Below are positions 35,052 through 42,790 of a stretch of 64,000 bases of DNA, in pieces (the stretch's first letter is position 1; the number at the start of each line of letters is the position of its first letter). The stretch lies in the NCBI RefSeq assembly GCF_027568575.1, contig NZ_JANUVP010000003.1; one strand, given 5' to 3'. The notes beneath the pieces are model-generated. The model had not been told where the DNA came from. It did not search any database and was given only the letters and a program-made list of their open reading frames with translations. The stretch is from Caldifermentibacillus hisashii (GTDB lineage Bacteria > Bacillota > Bacilli > Bacillales > Caldibacillaceae). A program made the position numbers and the translations under genes.

Positions 35052-35248
35052 CCAGCCTTTCAACTAATAACCTAAAACGTTGTCTCCAGTGCTATTGCAT
35101 GACTAGTTGCCCAAAATCATTAAACATGGCGCCTGTTATCTACACCACCCATAGCGTTGATATAGCTGCTTGGTTCCTTAATTTATGAAAAGAAGGCGAT
35201 GACGAGTAGTAGCCAACGGATAAAAGCTTCAAAAAGAAAGAAGGGTGA
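35052..35248 (+). other. 197-bp spacer inside the ABC operon
   Basis: No ORF of note. The gap is unusually wide for an operon and could be a deleted or decayed gene; only the AAGAAAGAAGGG ribosome site at its end could be assigned. Confidence 0.3.
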
Positions 35249-37237
35249 ATGAGTGAGATGAATATGTATAAACGTATCATAGTGGTTGTTTCGGTAGCGT
35301 TGTTTACTTTACTTGCACTTTTGGCTGCAATCATTACCGACCTGAATGATCGAGACTTCCCACAAGCTATTGGGAGCGAAAGCAGGCTTAATCTTAGCTT
35401 CAACGAATCGGGTTACTCTATCACTGAAGCGTTTTCGAAGTTAGAAGAACTCGATACACGCTTGGACCTTGGACTGGTCAAGATCGCCCCAGATCTTGCA
35501 AGTGATGGAGATGGAGAGATTTTTGTTACGCTTAACGATGAAGGTCTGCCTGAAGAATTTACTTGGTTTAACGGCGACAAAGCAGGCAAAATTGTTGGTA
35601 AAGATCGGCTTGCCAATTCCTATCCTGATGGATTATACCTTGTGACTGGCAATACTTCCCGTTTAAATGAGTTTGTAGACATTTTGAAAGATGCGGGGGT
35701 AGAGGTTAGCCGCAGGGATGCCTCAATCTTGGATAGTCTTGTATTCGTGGTGAAAGAAAGAGGATTTACAACCGTAATTCTTGCATCGATTGCGCTGATT
35801 TCATCGCTTGTGCTGTTCTGGTTGTCAGTGAGGGCGCGGGGACGCGCCCTTAGGGTTTTAGGCGGGTCTCCGATTGGGCGGATTCAGATGCAGGATCTTA
35901 CAGAGTTTGGTGTGGCGTTACTCGTTTCGGCGGGAACTGTGGCTATTGTTGCAGCAATCTACGTGGGTATTTTTCATGGCTGGATGTACGTCAGTACCTT
36001 CCTCGAAGTTCTGATTAGTCTTCAAGTCGTTGTTATTGCCATATCCATACTTGCTGCACTTATTATGTCAGCCACTACATGGCCGAGTGCTGTTATGTTT
36101 GCCACTAGACAACCAGCTGTAAAGAACTTACGATCGGTTGCAATTGTGATCCGGGTGCTAACGTTCGTTTTAGTGGTGGCTACTGCTGCTCCCGCTTGGT
36201 CTGCATATAAACACTCATCTGCTAAGGCAACTGAAATGGCACAGTGGAAAAGGCTTGCAGACCAAGTGTCAATTGTGTTCGAAACAGACATTGGCGAAAT
36301 GGATCAAATGGAGCCAATGATTGGGGAGATGGTAAAGGATGCGGAATCGATTGAAGCAGTAGCACTTTCCTATACTTACACTAAGGAAATGCGGCCATCG
36401 GTTGATTTCGGTAGATACTCTGCGGTCTCTTTCGTAAACCAGCGTTGGCTTGACTTAGTCACTACGGGTGCAAAAAAGCCGATTGTAACGCCTGTTTCGC
36501 ACCACAACATTTCAGAGGAGCTTTTTCAAGAAATTCAAGAAGAAATTGATATTCTGGAACGAGAAGGGCAACCCAAGAATCTAATCGAACAATTACAATT
36601 CCTCCAACCGGTCGAGGGATCCCGACTTCCAGTGGCTCAAGGGGGAGGAGGCCAAAGTCTCCACTTTGGAGATGATATCCTGTTCGCTGTCGTTCCTTCG
36701 CTGTACGACACCTTTAATGATTCTACCTTGACATCCATGATCTCGAGTAACAACATAGTGTTCACTGGTGTAACTGCTACGAAACAATTATTAGAACGAC
36801 ACAGCCTAGATGTCCATGCGCTACGTGATCGAGGGATCAAAAGCGAACTGGAAGTTATTTACATTGCCGAAGAGGGCATACTACAAGCGCAGTTCGCAGT
36901 ATACCTTGTGTGGTTGCAGAATCTTTCGCTGATTGCACTGGCGGTTGCTTTCGGTGTTGCTACTGCAATCAGTGCGTTGATTACCGCAACATTACGGGCA
37001 AAACGTGACTTCCCATTACGGTTGGCAGGCCGATCTTGGATGCGAATCCTTCAGAGCCGTGTGGTCAAAGAACTGCTTGTGGGAATCATACTTGTGATTA
37101 TCGTTATCATGATACAAAGACCTAATGCCATAGAAATTGTACTTGTGACTGCGGCATACGGATTGCTTATTGTTCCGCTAAGTCATTTTGTAGCTGCCCG
37201 TTGGTGTTTTAATGGAGTTAGTAGACGTCGAATTTGA
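35249..37237 (+). CDS. Large ABC permease, bacteriocin-associated (DUF1430-like)
   Basis: 662 residues. One N-terminal membrane helix (about 8-30), an extracytoplasmic domain (30-170), four helices (about 173-310), a second extracytoplasmic domain (320-545), and three C-terminal helices. This topology and blocks such as FWLSVRARGRALRVLGGSPIG and YLVWLQNLSLIALAVAFG resemble bacteriocin-associated integral membrane proteins found with lactococcin-972-type loci. It would work with the ATPase at 34015 for peptide export, immunity or resistance. The start could be ATG 35249 or 35258. High-GC codon use contrasts with flanking genes and suggests origin in another lineage, perhaps an actinobacterium or lactic acid bacterium. 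Confidence 0.75.
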   Translation: MSEMNMYKRIIVVVSVALFTLLALLAAIITDLNDRDFPQAIGSESRLNLSFNESGYSITEAFSKLEELDTRLDLGLVKIAPDLASDGDGEIFVTLNDEGLPEEFTWFNGDKAGKIVGKDRLANSYPDGLYLVTGNTSRLNEFVDILKDAGVEVSRRDASILDSLVFVVKERGFTTVILASIALISSLVLFWLSVRARGRALRVLGGSPIGRIQMQDLTEFGVALLVSAGTVAIVAAIYVGIFHGWMYVSTFLEVLISLQVVVIAISILAALIMSATTWPSAVMFATRQPAVKNLRSVAIVIRVLTFVLVVATAAPAWSAYKHSSAKATEMAQWKRLADQVSIVFETDIGEMDQMEPMIGEMVKDAESIEAVALSYTYTKEMRPSVDFGRYSAVSFVNQRWLDLVTTGAKKPIVTPVSHHNISEELFQEIQEEIDILEREGQPKNLIEQLQFLQPVEGSRLPVAQGGGGQSLHFGDDILFAVVPSLYDTFNDSTLTSMISSNNIVFTGVTATKQLLERHSLDVHALRDRGIKSELEVIYIAEEGILQAQFAVYLVWLQNLSLIALAVAFGVATAISALITATLRAKRDFPLRLAGRSWMRILQSRVVKELLVGIILVIIVIMIQRPNAIEIVLVTAAYGLLIVPLSHFVAARWCFNGVSRRRI

Positions 37238-37856
37238 TGTTAAAGAAGATGAACTTAAATGAAATTCCGTGTACTGAAGGGCATATATAGTGGGTGTGGG
37301 AGGACGAGTTAATGCCCCTCCTTCTGCTCGATTACAACGATATTTTATCGTAATCAAATAGATATAATCATACATATTAATTGTGATAAAATATTAAATA
37401 GCTATTCCATTAACAGGCTCTTTTATGGCATAAAGGTCACTAAAATGATCAAACTTTTTAATAAAACTAAAACTTAAATTTAATAGATAAGAAGCCATTT
37501 TGATCAATCTTTTTTCGAAATGGCTTCTTTTTATTTAACCTGAAATGAGGTTCTGCGAGATATTTTGGATCAAACTTTATACATTAACCAACAATGGTGG
37601 GACCTATTTTAGTATATAAGTTCACAAAAACAAAACAGGAATGAAATCCATTCCCGTTATAAGTGATTTGTATACGACTACTCACGATTTTAACATTGAA
37701 ATTAAGATTTTTTCTCCTTTGATTTAATCTATAAAAACACGAATGTTCTTAGCCCTCAACCCTTGTCAAAGGTTATGGACGGATTTTTTGAGCTTGCTTA
37801 ATACATGTTGTTTTTATATAGCGATGAAAACAATTTTTATAAATACATATTGAATG
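37238..37856 (+). other. 619-bp intergenic region
   Basis: No gene seen. A terminator lies at 37489-37535. The rest is AT-rich, matching the host composition, so the GC step of the ABC genes ends close to 37240. Confidence 0.5.
37489..37535 (+). terminator. Terminator downstream of the ABC permease gene
   Basis: A perfect 12-bp stem AAGAAGCCATTT / AAATGGCTTCTT with a 17-nt loop, followed by TTTATTT. Confidence 0.8.
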
Positions 37857-38771
37857 CTAGGATGTGATAAATTCTCCACCATTTACGTGGATGGTCTGGC
37901 CGGTAACAAACCGAGAATCATCGGAAGCTAGAAAAACATAAGCAGGGGCCAGTTCGAACGGTTGTCCTTGCCGATCCATCGGGTTATCCACCAGTGAAAC
38001 TTGATCTGCTGAAAAACTTGCGGGTATTAGCGGTGTCCAAATTCGACCCGGGGCAACCGCATTTACACGGATTCCTTTTTTTACTAAGTTTCTTGCCAAT
38101 GCCCGTGTAAAACCGACAATTGCTGCTTTTGTCGCGGTATAATCGATTAATTGATCATTCCCGACATATGCGACAACTGATGCTGTATTAATAATTGAAC
38201 TTCCGGGTTTTAAATAATTTAATGCTTCCCTCGTTGTATAAAAATGAGAATAGATATTAACTTTGAATGTGTCATCAAATTGTTCATCGGTAATATCAAG
38301 AAGGCTTAATTGTTGAAATTGGATACCAACATGATTACAAAGAATATCGAGTTTACCAAAAGTTTGTACCGTTTGTTGGACGATGTGAACACATTGTTGC
38401 TTGTCTCGTAAATCCCCCGGGAGTAAAAGGGCACGTCGGCCAAGTTCTTCAATTCGCTGTTTCGTACGATTCGCATCTTCATGTTCATCTAAATAACTAA
38501 TGGCAACATCTGCACCTTCTTTTGCAAAACCGATCGCAACCGCTGCACCGATTCCACTATCTCCACCGGTAATAAGGGCTACTTTTCCTTCCAGTTTTCC
38601 ACTTCCATGTTCATTCGGATTTTCAATAATCGGGCGAGGAACCATTAAGCTCTCTACCCCCGGTTGGCGGTATTGACGCTGTTCAGGAACTGTTAAGGGA
38701 ACATCTTGGAAACGGGTAATCTTCCCATAGTTTGGTAGTTGAGGATAATTTGATTGTTGATCTTTAAACAT
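37857..38771 (-). CDS. Short-chain dehydrogenase (YhdF/YghA-like, long form)
   Basis: 304 residues: an N-terminal extension of about 55 residues typical of the YghA/YhdF group, then the classical SDR core with TGGDSGIGAAVA (cofactor), NHVG in place of NNAG, catalytic Ser in INTASVVAY and Y-x3-K in DYTATKAA. The C-terminal SRFVTGQTIHVNGGE is standard. Related Bacillus genes belong to the general stress regulon, but a sigma-B promoter was not checked. The substrate is unknown. An AAGGAGGTTGCC site precedes the minus-strand ATG at 38771. Confidence 0.9.
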   Translation of the reverse strand: MFKDQQSNYPQLPNYGKITRFQDVPLTVPEQRQYRQPGVESLMVPRPIIENPNEHGSGKLEGKVALITGGDSGIGAAVAIGFAKEGADVAISYLDEHEDANRTKQRIEELGRRALLLPGDLRDKQQCVHIVQQTVQTFGKLDILCNHVGIQFQQLSLLDITDEQFDDTFKVNIYSHFYTTREALNYLKPGSSIINTASVVAYVGNDQLIDYTATKAAIVGFTRALARNLVKKGIRVNAVAPGRIWTPLIPASFSADQVSLVDNPMDRQGQPFELAPAYVFLASDDSRFVTGQTIHVNGGEFITS

Positions 38772-38907
38772 GGCAACCTCCTTAAAATTTTTTCAGGTTA
38801 CTATATGTATTTGTCCGGGCTGTTGTGCCATTGTATGGTGTTCGGACGAGATACATGATTTGAAACGAGAACATATTTTAGAAAAAATGATAAGGGAGGA
38901 GGTGAAT

Positions 38908-39078
38908 ATGTTGGTCTATTTCAATCCGAATGTCCATTTACTTTTGCTTACGGAAAGCTTTGGAAAGGTACGAGTGTTATATAATGATAATCCACGCGCC
39001 TTTCAATTACCAAGTATTGGAGTCCGTCCCCCTTATTACACAAATCCAAGATATGAAGCATATTATCCGATCTTGTAA
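38908..39078 (+). CDS. Small protein of unknown function (56 residues)
   Basis: Not recognised. ATG 38908 has a very strong ribosome site (GGGAGGAGGTGAAT). The product is rich in Pro, Tyr and Asn at its C-terminus (RPPYYTNPRYEAYYPIL), a composition often seen in small spore-coat or surface proteins, but that is only suggestive. An in-frame extension to 38770 would overlap the SDR start and lacks a site. It is divergent from the SDR gene and followed by paired hairpins. Confidence 0.6.
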   Translation: MLVYFNPNVHLLLLTESFGKVRVLYNDNPRAFQLPSIGVRPPYYTNPRYEAYYPIL

Positions 39079-39118
39079 AAATTGGAAATCTCGAAAAGGA
39101 TAAAAAGGGACATTGCCT

Positions 39119-39215
39119 CTATGGGACATTTCTTCTGATTTTCCAGCATGCTTTGTCCCATAGCACGGGCCTATGAGACATTTTTTCTTGATTTTCAATT
39201 CATTTTGTTCCACAG
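39119..39215. repeat. Two tandem hairpin units
   Basis: Unit 1: CTATGGGACA (39119-39128) and TGTCCCATAG (39154-39163) are perfect inverted arms. Unit 2: CTATGAGACA (39171-39180) and TGTTCCACAG (39206-39215) are a diverged copy. The loops also resemble each other (TTTCTTCTGATTTTC against TTTTTTCTTGATTTTC). The period is 52 bp. The rest of the 39079-39498 gap shows no gene. Confidence 0.6.
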
Positions 39216-39498
39216 TCCCCCATGTAGCGCTAGGCTACACCACAGGAAGATGGTTTTTTCATGGTAGCCTAATTGTTCCATACGTCCATAACACCTATCT
39301 GCTTTAAACAAAATTTTAAGGAGGAGGGCATATAATCTTGTTGCTCCGAAAACATGTAAAACTGCCAACCTGCCCAAAATTTTTTATTTATTTGTGCCCA
39401 AATGACTGACGGTTGAATATAGAATAAATAGGCAATTGAAGATACTCGCCCAGATGAAGTACATCCTACATGATTGTTCCGGGAAGGAGGGTTACATC

Positions 39499-39954
39499 AT
39501 TTTCGCGTTGCTTATTAGACGAATCGGTGGAGTTGTATCTATAGCTTTCGGAATTTTCGCGACCCTGGAAGCATCCAGGCTTTATACTTATGGCACAGGC
39601 ATACTGATTGGTGATCATGCCTTTCCTGCAATAATAGGAATCATCCTCATTGTTACAGGATTGTTCTACCTTTGCTTACCTTACAAAGAAGAAAAAGTGG
39701 TCATGCCAAATCATAAACAATTAAAAACAATGATTTATACAATTGGGATATTATGTCTGTATTGTTTCAGTATGAACTACCTCGGCTATTTTGTTACCAC
39801 ATTTATAGCCTTTCTTTTATTACTTAAAGTAATCGGTAACTACCGATGGGTATGGACAATGGCCTTTGCCTTAATTTTTACAGCAGTTATGTACTACTTG
39901 TTTATCACCTTATTAAAAACACCATTACCTATTACGTCAATATTATCAATTTAA
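39499..39954 (+). CDS. tctB: Tripartite tricarboxylate transporter small membrane subunit
   Basis: About 150 residues with four membrane segments, the layout of TctB. It forms the membrane unit of a TTT transporter with TctA. The start is uncertain: AAGGAGGG (39484-39491) points to codon ATT at 39499, 7 bp away; the nearest TTG (39508) is 16 bp away and an upstream ATG (39454) has no site. Typical TctB proteins begin a few residues before the first helix, which favours 39499-39508. It is followed by tctA 17 bp downstream. Confidence 0.8.
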   Translation: MFALLIRRIGGVVSIAFGIFATLEASRLYTYGTGILIGDHAFPAIIGIILIVTGLFYLCLPYKEEKVVMPNHKQLKTMIYTIGILCLYCFSMNYLGYFVTTFIAFLLLLKVIGNYRWVWTMAFALIFTAVMYYLFITLLKTPLPITSILSI

Positions 39955-39971
39955 AAAGGGGGATCTCATAC

Positions 39972-41489
39972 TTGGATTCAATCATGTATTTGCTTAACGG
40001 ATTAGGTGCTGTGTTGACCCCTTTCAATTTATTCATCGTTGTGGTCGGCTCCTTTCTTGGCACTTTCGTCGGTGTGTTACCAGGACTCGGTCCGACTTCT
40101 GCAATTGCCATTTTACTACCAATGACAACGATCCTTGAACCGGTGCAAGGGATTATGATGATGGCCGGAATTTATTACGGGGCAATGTACGGGGGTTCGA
40201 CAACAGCCATTTTAATGAATATCCCCGGTGAATCGTCATCGGTTCCGGCAACACTGGACGGATATCCGCTGGCAAAGCAGGGAAGAGGCGGTGCAGCGCT
40301 TGGGATTGCTGCGATTGGCTCTTTTTTTGCCGGAATACTGGGTCTCGTCGGACTTGTATTGTTTGCCCCAATTTTAGCAGATCAAGCTTTGAAATTCGGC
40401 CCACCCGAATATTTTGTTTTAATGCTTATGGCTTTGTTCATTTTATTTAACATTTCCGGTTATTCGTTTATAAAATCATTGATTATGGGGGCTTGCGGCT
40501 TTCTTGTTTCGTTTGTCGGAATTGGTTTATCTTCGGGTGTGGCACGATTTGACTTTGGTCTTCCGGTTTTGGTTGGGGGTTTTGAAATGATCAGCATTAT
40601 TATTGGTTTATTTGCGATAACCGAAGTGCTGAAGGGAATTGAAGAGAGTCGGATAAAAATTAAGCAGCAAAAAATTAAAAAAGTTTTCCCGACCAAGGAA
40701 GACTTGAAAAATAGCAAAATGCCAATTTTACGTGGAAGCCTGCTTGGATTTTTTCTCGGAATTTTGCCTGGTTTTTCGGCAACCATTACATCTTTTCTTT
40801 CTTATGATATTGAGAAAAAAGTTTCCAAACATCCGGAAAAATTTGGTCATGGGGCGATTGAAGGGGTAGCCGGCCCGGAATCGGCAAACAATGCGACAAG
40901 TTCCGGGGGCTTTATTCCACTCCTTTCACTGGGGATTCCTTCTTCTCCACCACTGGCAGTTTTACTTGCAGCCTTCATGATTTACGGCTTAACCCCGGGA
41001 CCAATCCTTTTTGAGCAAAACAGTGAGTTTGTTTGGACGGTTATTGCAAGTATGTTTATCGGAAATGTCATTCTTTTAATCTTAAATCTGCCGCTTGTCG
41101 GAGTTTGGGCAAAACTAACCGATGTCCCGTTTGGAATCTTGGCACCGATTATTTTAATGATAAGTCTACTTGGTGCATTTTCAGTACGCAATAGTTTATT
41201 TGACTGTTTTGTTGCGATTGTTTTTGGCGTTCTCGGTTACTTGTTCCATAAATTCAATTGGCCGATTATTCCTTTCATCTTATGTTTAGTTTTAGGACCA
41301 AAAATGGAAATATCATTTATTCAGTCTTTGGAAATATCGTCAGGGAACCTACTTATTTTTGTGGAAAGACCGATCTCACTCGGTTTATTATTAAGCTCAA
41401 TCATTATCCTTATGATTTCCATCTTATTTACCAAAAGAACAAAAAGAAGAATGATTCAAGAAACCGGTGAATCACAAGATATGTCATAA
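39972..41489 (+). CDS. tctA: Tripartite tricarboxylate transporter large membrane subunit
   Basis: 505 residues, 11-12 membrane segments. Family motifs are GVLPGLGPTSAIAILLP at the N-terminus, YYGAMYGGSTTAILMNIPGE, and the second-half GILPGFSATITSFLSY plus GPESANNATSSGGFIPLL. It is the channel-forming subunit for uptake of di/tricarboxylates driven by an ion gradient, using the TctC binding protein. The start is TTG 39972, 9 bp after AAAGGGGG; ATG 39984 is an alternative. tctC downstream is frameshifted, so the transporter may be inactive. Confidence 0.94.
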   Translation: MDSIMYLLNGLGAVLTPFNLFIVVVGSFLGTFVGVLPGLGPTSAIAILLPMTTILEPVQGIMMMAGIYYGAMYGGSTTAILMNIPGESSSVPATLDGYPLAKQGRGGAALGIAAIGSFFAGILGLVGLVLFAPILADQALKFGPPEYFVLMLMALFILFNISGYSFIKSLIMGACGFLVSFVGIGLSSGVARFDFGLPVLVGGFEMISIIIGLFAITEVLKGIEESRIKIKQQKIKKVFPTKEDLKNSKMPILRGSLLGFFLGILPGFSATITSFLSYDIEKKVSKHPEKFGHGAIEGVAGPESANNATSSGGFIPLLSLGIPSSPPLAVLLAAFMIYGLTPGPILFEQNSEFVWTVIASMFIGNVILLILNLPLVGVWAKLTDVPFGILAPIILMISLLGAFSVRNSLFDCFVAIVFGVLGYLFHKFNWPIIPFILCLVLGPKMEISFIQSLEISSGNLLIFVERPISLGLLLSSIIILMISILFTKRTKRRMIQETGESQDMS

Positions 41490-41565
41490 GTTATCCAAGT
41501 TTGTTGATCTCGATAAAAAATAAATGTGAAATTGTATTGAAAAAAGGAACAGAGGAGAAGTGAAT

Positions 41566-42596
41566 ATGAAAAAATTAATCCCTATTTTATTCATGAATAT
41601 TATTGTGATTTTTACAATTTTAGCAGGATGCTCGGTCCAAAACAACACAACAGAATCAAACGCAGCGAAGACAAAGGGAACCAGTTCGGGTAATTATCCA
41701 AACCGGCAAATTGAATTAGTCGTTCCATTTGCGGCAGGTGGCGGCGTGGATTTGGCTGCCCGTGCCGTTGCCGATTATTTAAGTAAAGAGTGGGGGCAAC
41801 CGGTTGTCGTTGTCAATAAAACGGGAGGCGGAGGAATTGTTGGTGCCCAATATGCCCTGTTGGAATCGAAACCGGATGGCTATACTGTACTCATGAACAA
41901 CAATTCTTCTACAACCATGTATGAAGCTGGGACTACTCAGCCTATATTAACAGCTAAAAGCCATCAGTTTGCTGCACGTGTCGCCGAATCACCGTTAGTT
42001 TATGCAGAAAAAAGGACGCACCCTGGAAGGATTTAAAAGAATTTACCGAGTGGGTAAAAGAAAACCCGGAACAACTCACATGGGCGAGCGTCGGTCCGGC
42101 CGGTTTTTCCAGCTTTGGTGTTGCAGAATGGCTGGATTCAGTTGGGGTTGACTATACAAAAACGCAAATGGTCTCCAGTGAAGGGGCCAGTGATTCAGCT
42201 GCTAAAGTAGCAGGTGGTCATGTTATTTTGGCCGTCCACAACGCAGGGGAAGTGTATTCCCTTGTTGAATCGGGGAAATTGAAAGTGTTAGCTGTTCAAG
42301 GTTCAGAACGAAGCCCGCTTTATCCGGATGTACCGACAACAGAAGAACTCGGCTTCCCAAACTTATCGGTCAGCTGGTGGACCGGGATTTCTTTACCAAA
42401 AGATACACCGAAAGATATTGTAAAAAAATGGGAAGCAGCAATTGAAAAAATGCAACAAGATAAACAGTTCCAAGCTCAGCTCGAAAAAATATATTTACAA
42501 CCGGGTTACCTAAACAGTTCCGATTTTACAAAAAAAGTACAAGAAGAAGTGGAATGGTATACAGAACTGGCAGAGAAAACCGGGATTAGAAAATAA
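41566..42596 (+). pseudogene. tctC: tctC, solute-binding lipoprotein of the TTT transporter, frameshifted
   Basis: The first part (41566-42036) has a lipobox (ILAGC) and the Bug/TctC start NRQIELVVPFAAGGGVDLAAR. Near 42009 a run of six A leads out of frame. With one extra A the text reads through as DAPWKDLKEFTEWVKENPEQ and on to the normal end at 42596 (SWWTGISLPKDTP, family hallmark). The joined product would be about 343 residues, a normal length. Thus a single-base loss in an A-run splits an otherwise intact gene. It could be a true mutation, a slippage-prone phase switch or a sequencing error. The binding protein delivers a carboxylate to TctAB. Confidence 0.88.
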
Positions 42597-42742
42597 AGAA
42601 AAAGAAAGTTAAATGGATTTGGGAACAATTTCAAAAACTAGGAATTAACCTCAATAAACCTGCCACTATTTGCAGACCGTTTCTTTATTAGCAACAAAAT
42701 TCCCCGAAAATAGGAAAAAACTTAATAAGGTCATAAACATAA

Positions 42743-42784
42743 AGAAAAACCGGCCAGAACTATCCAAAACAGGTCGGTTTTTCT
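42743..42784. terminator. Bidirectional terminator between tctC and clpB
   Basis: AGAAAAACCGGCC and GGTCGGTTTTTCT form a 13-bp stem (one G-T pair) with T-runs on both strands. Confidence 0.8.
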
Positions 42785-42790
42785 AAATAC

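Noticed and set aside
38770..38907. N-terminal extension of the 56-residue protein to 38770
   Set aside because: The extension would begin inside the SDR gene start region, has no ribosome site and reads Cys-rich low-quality sequence; the strong site at 38893-38904 decides for 38908.
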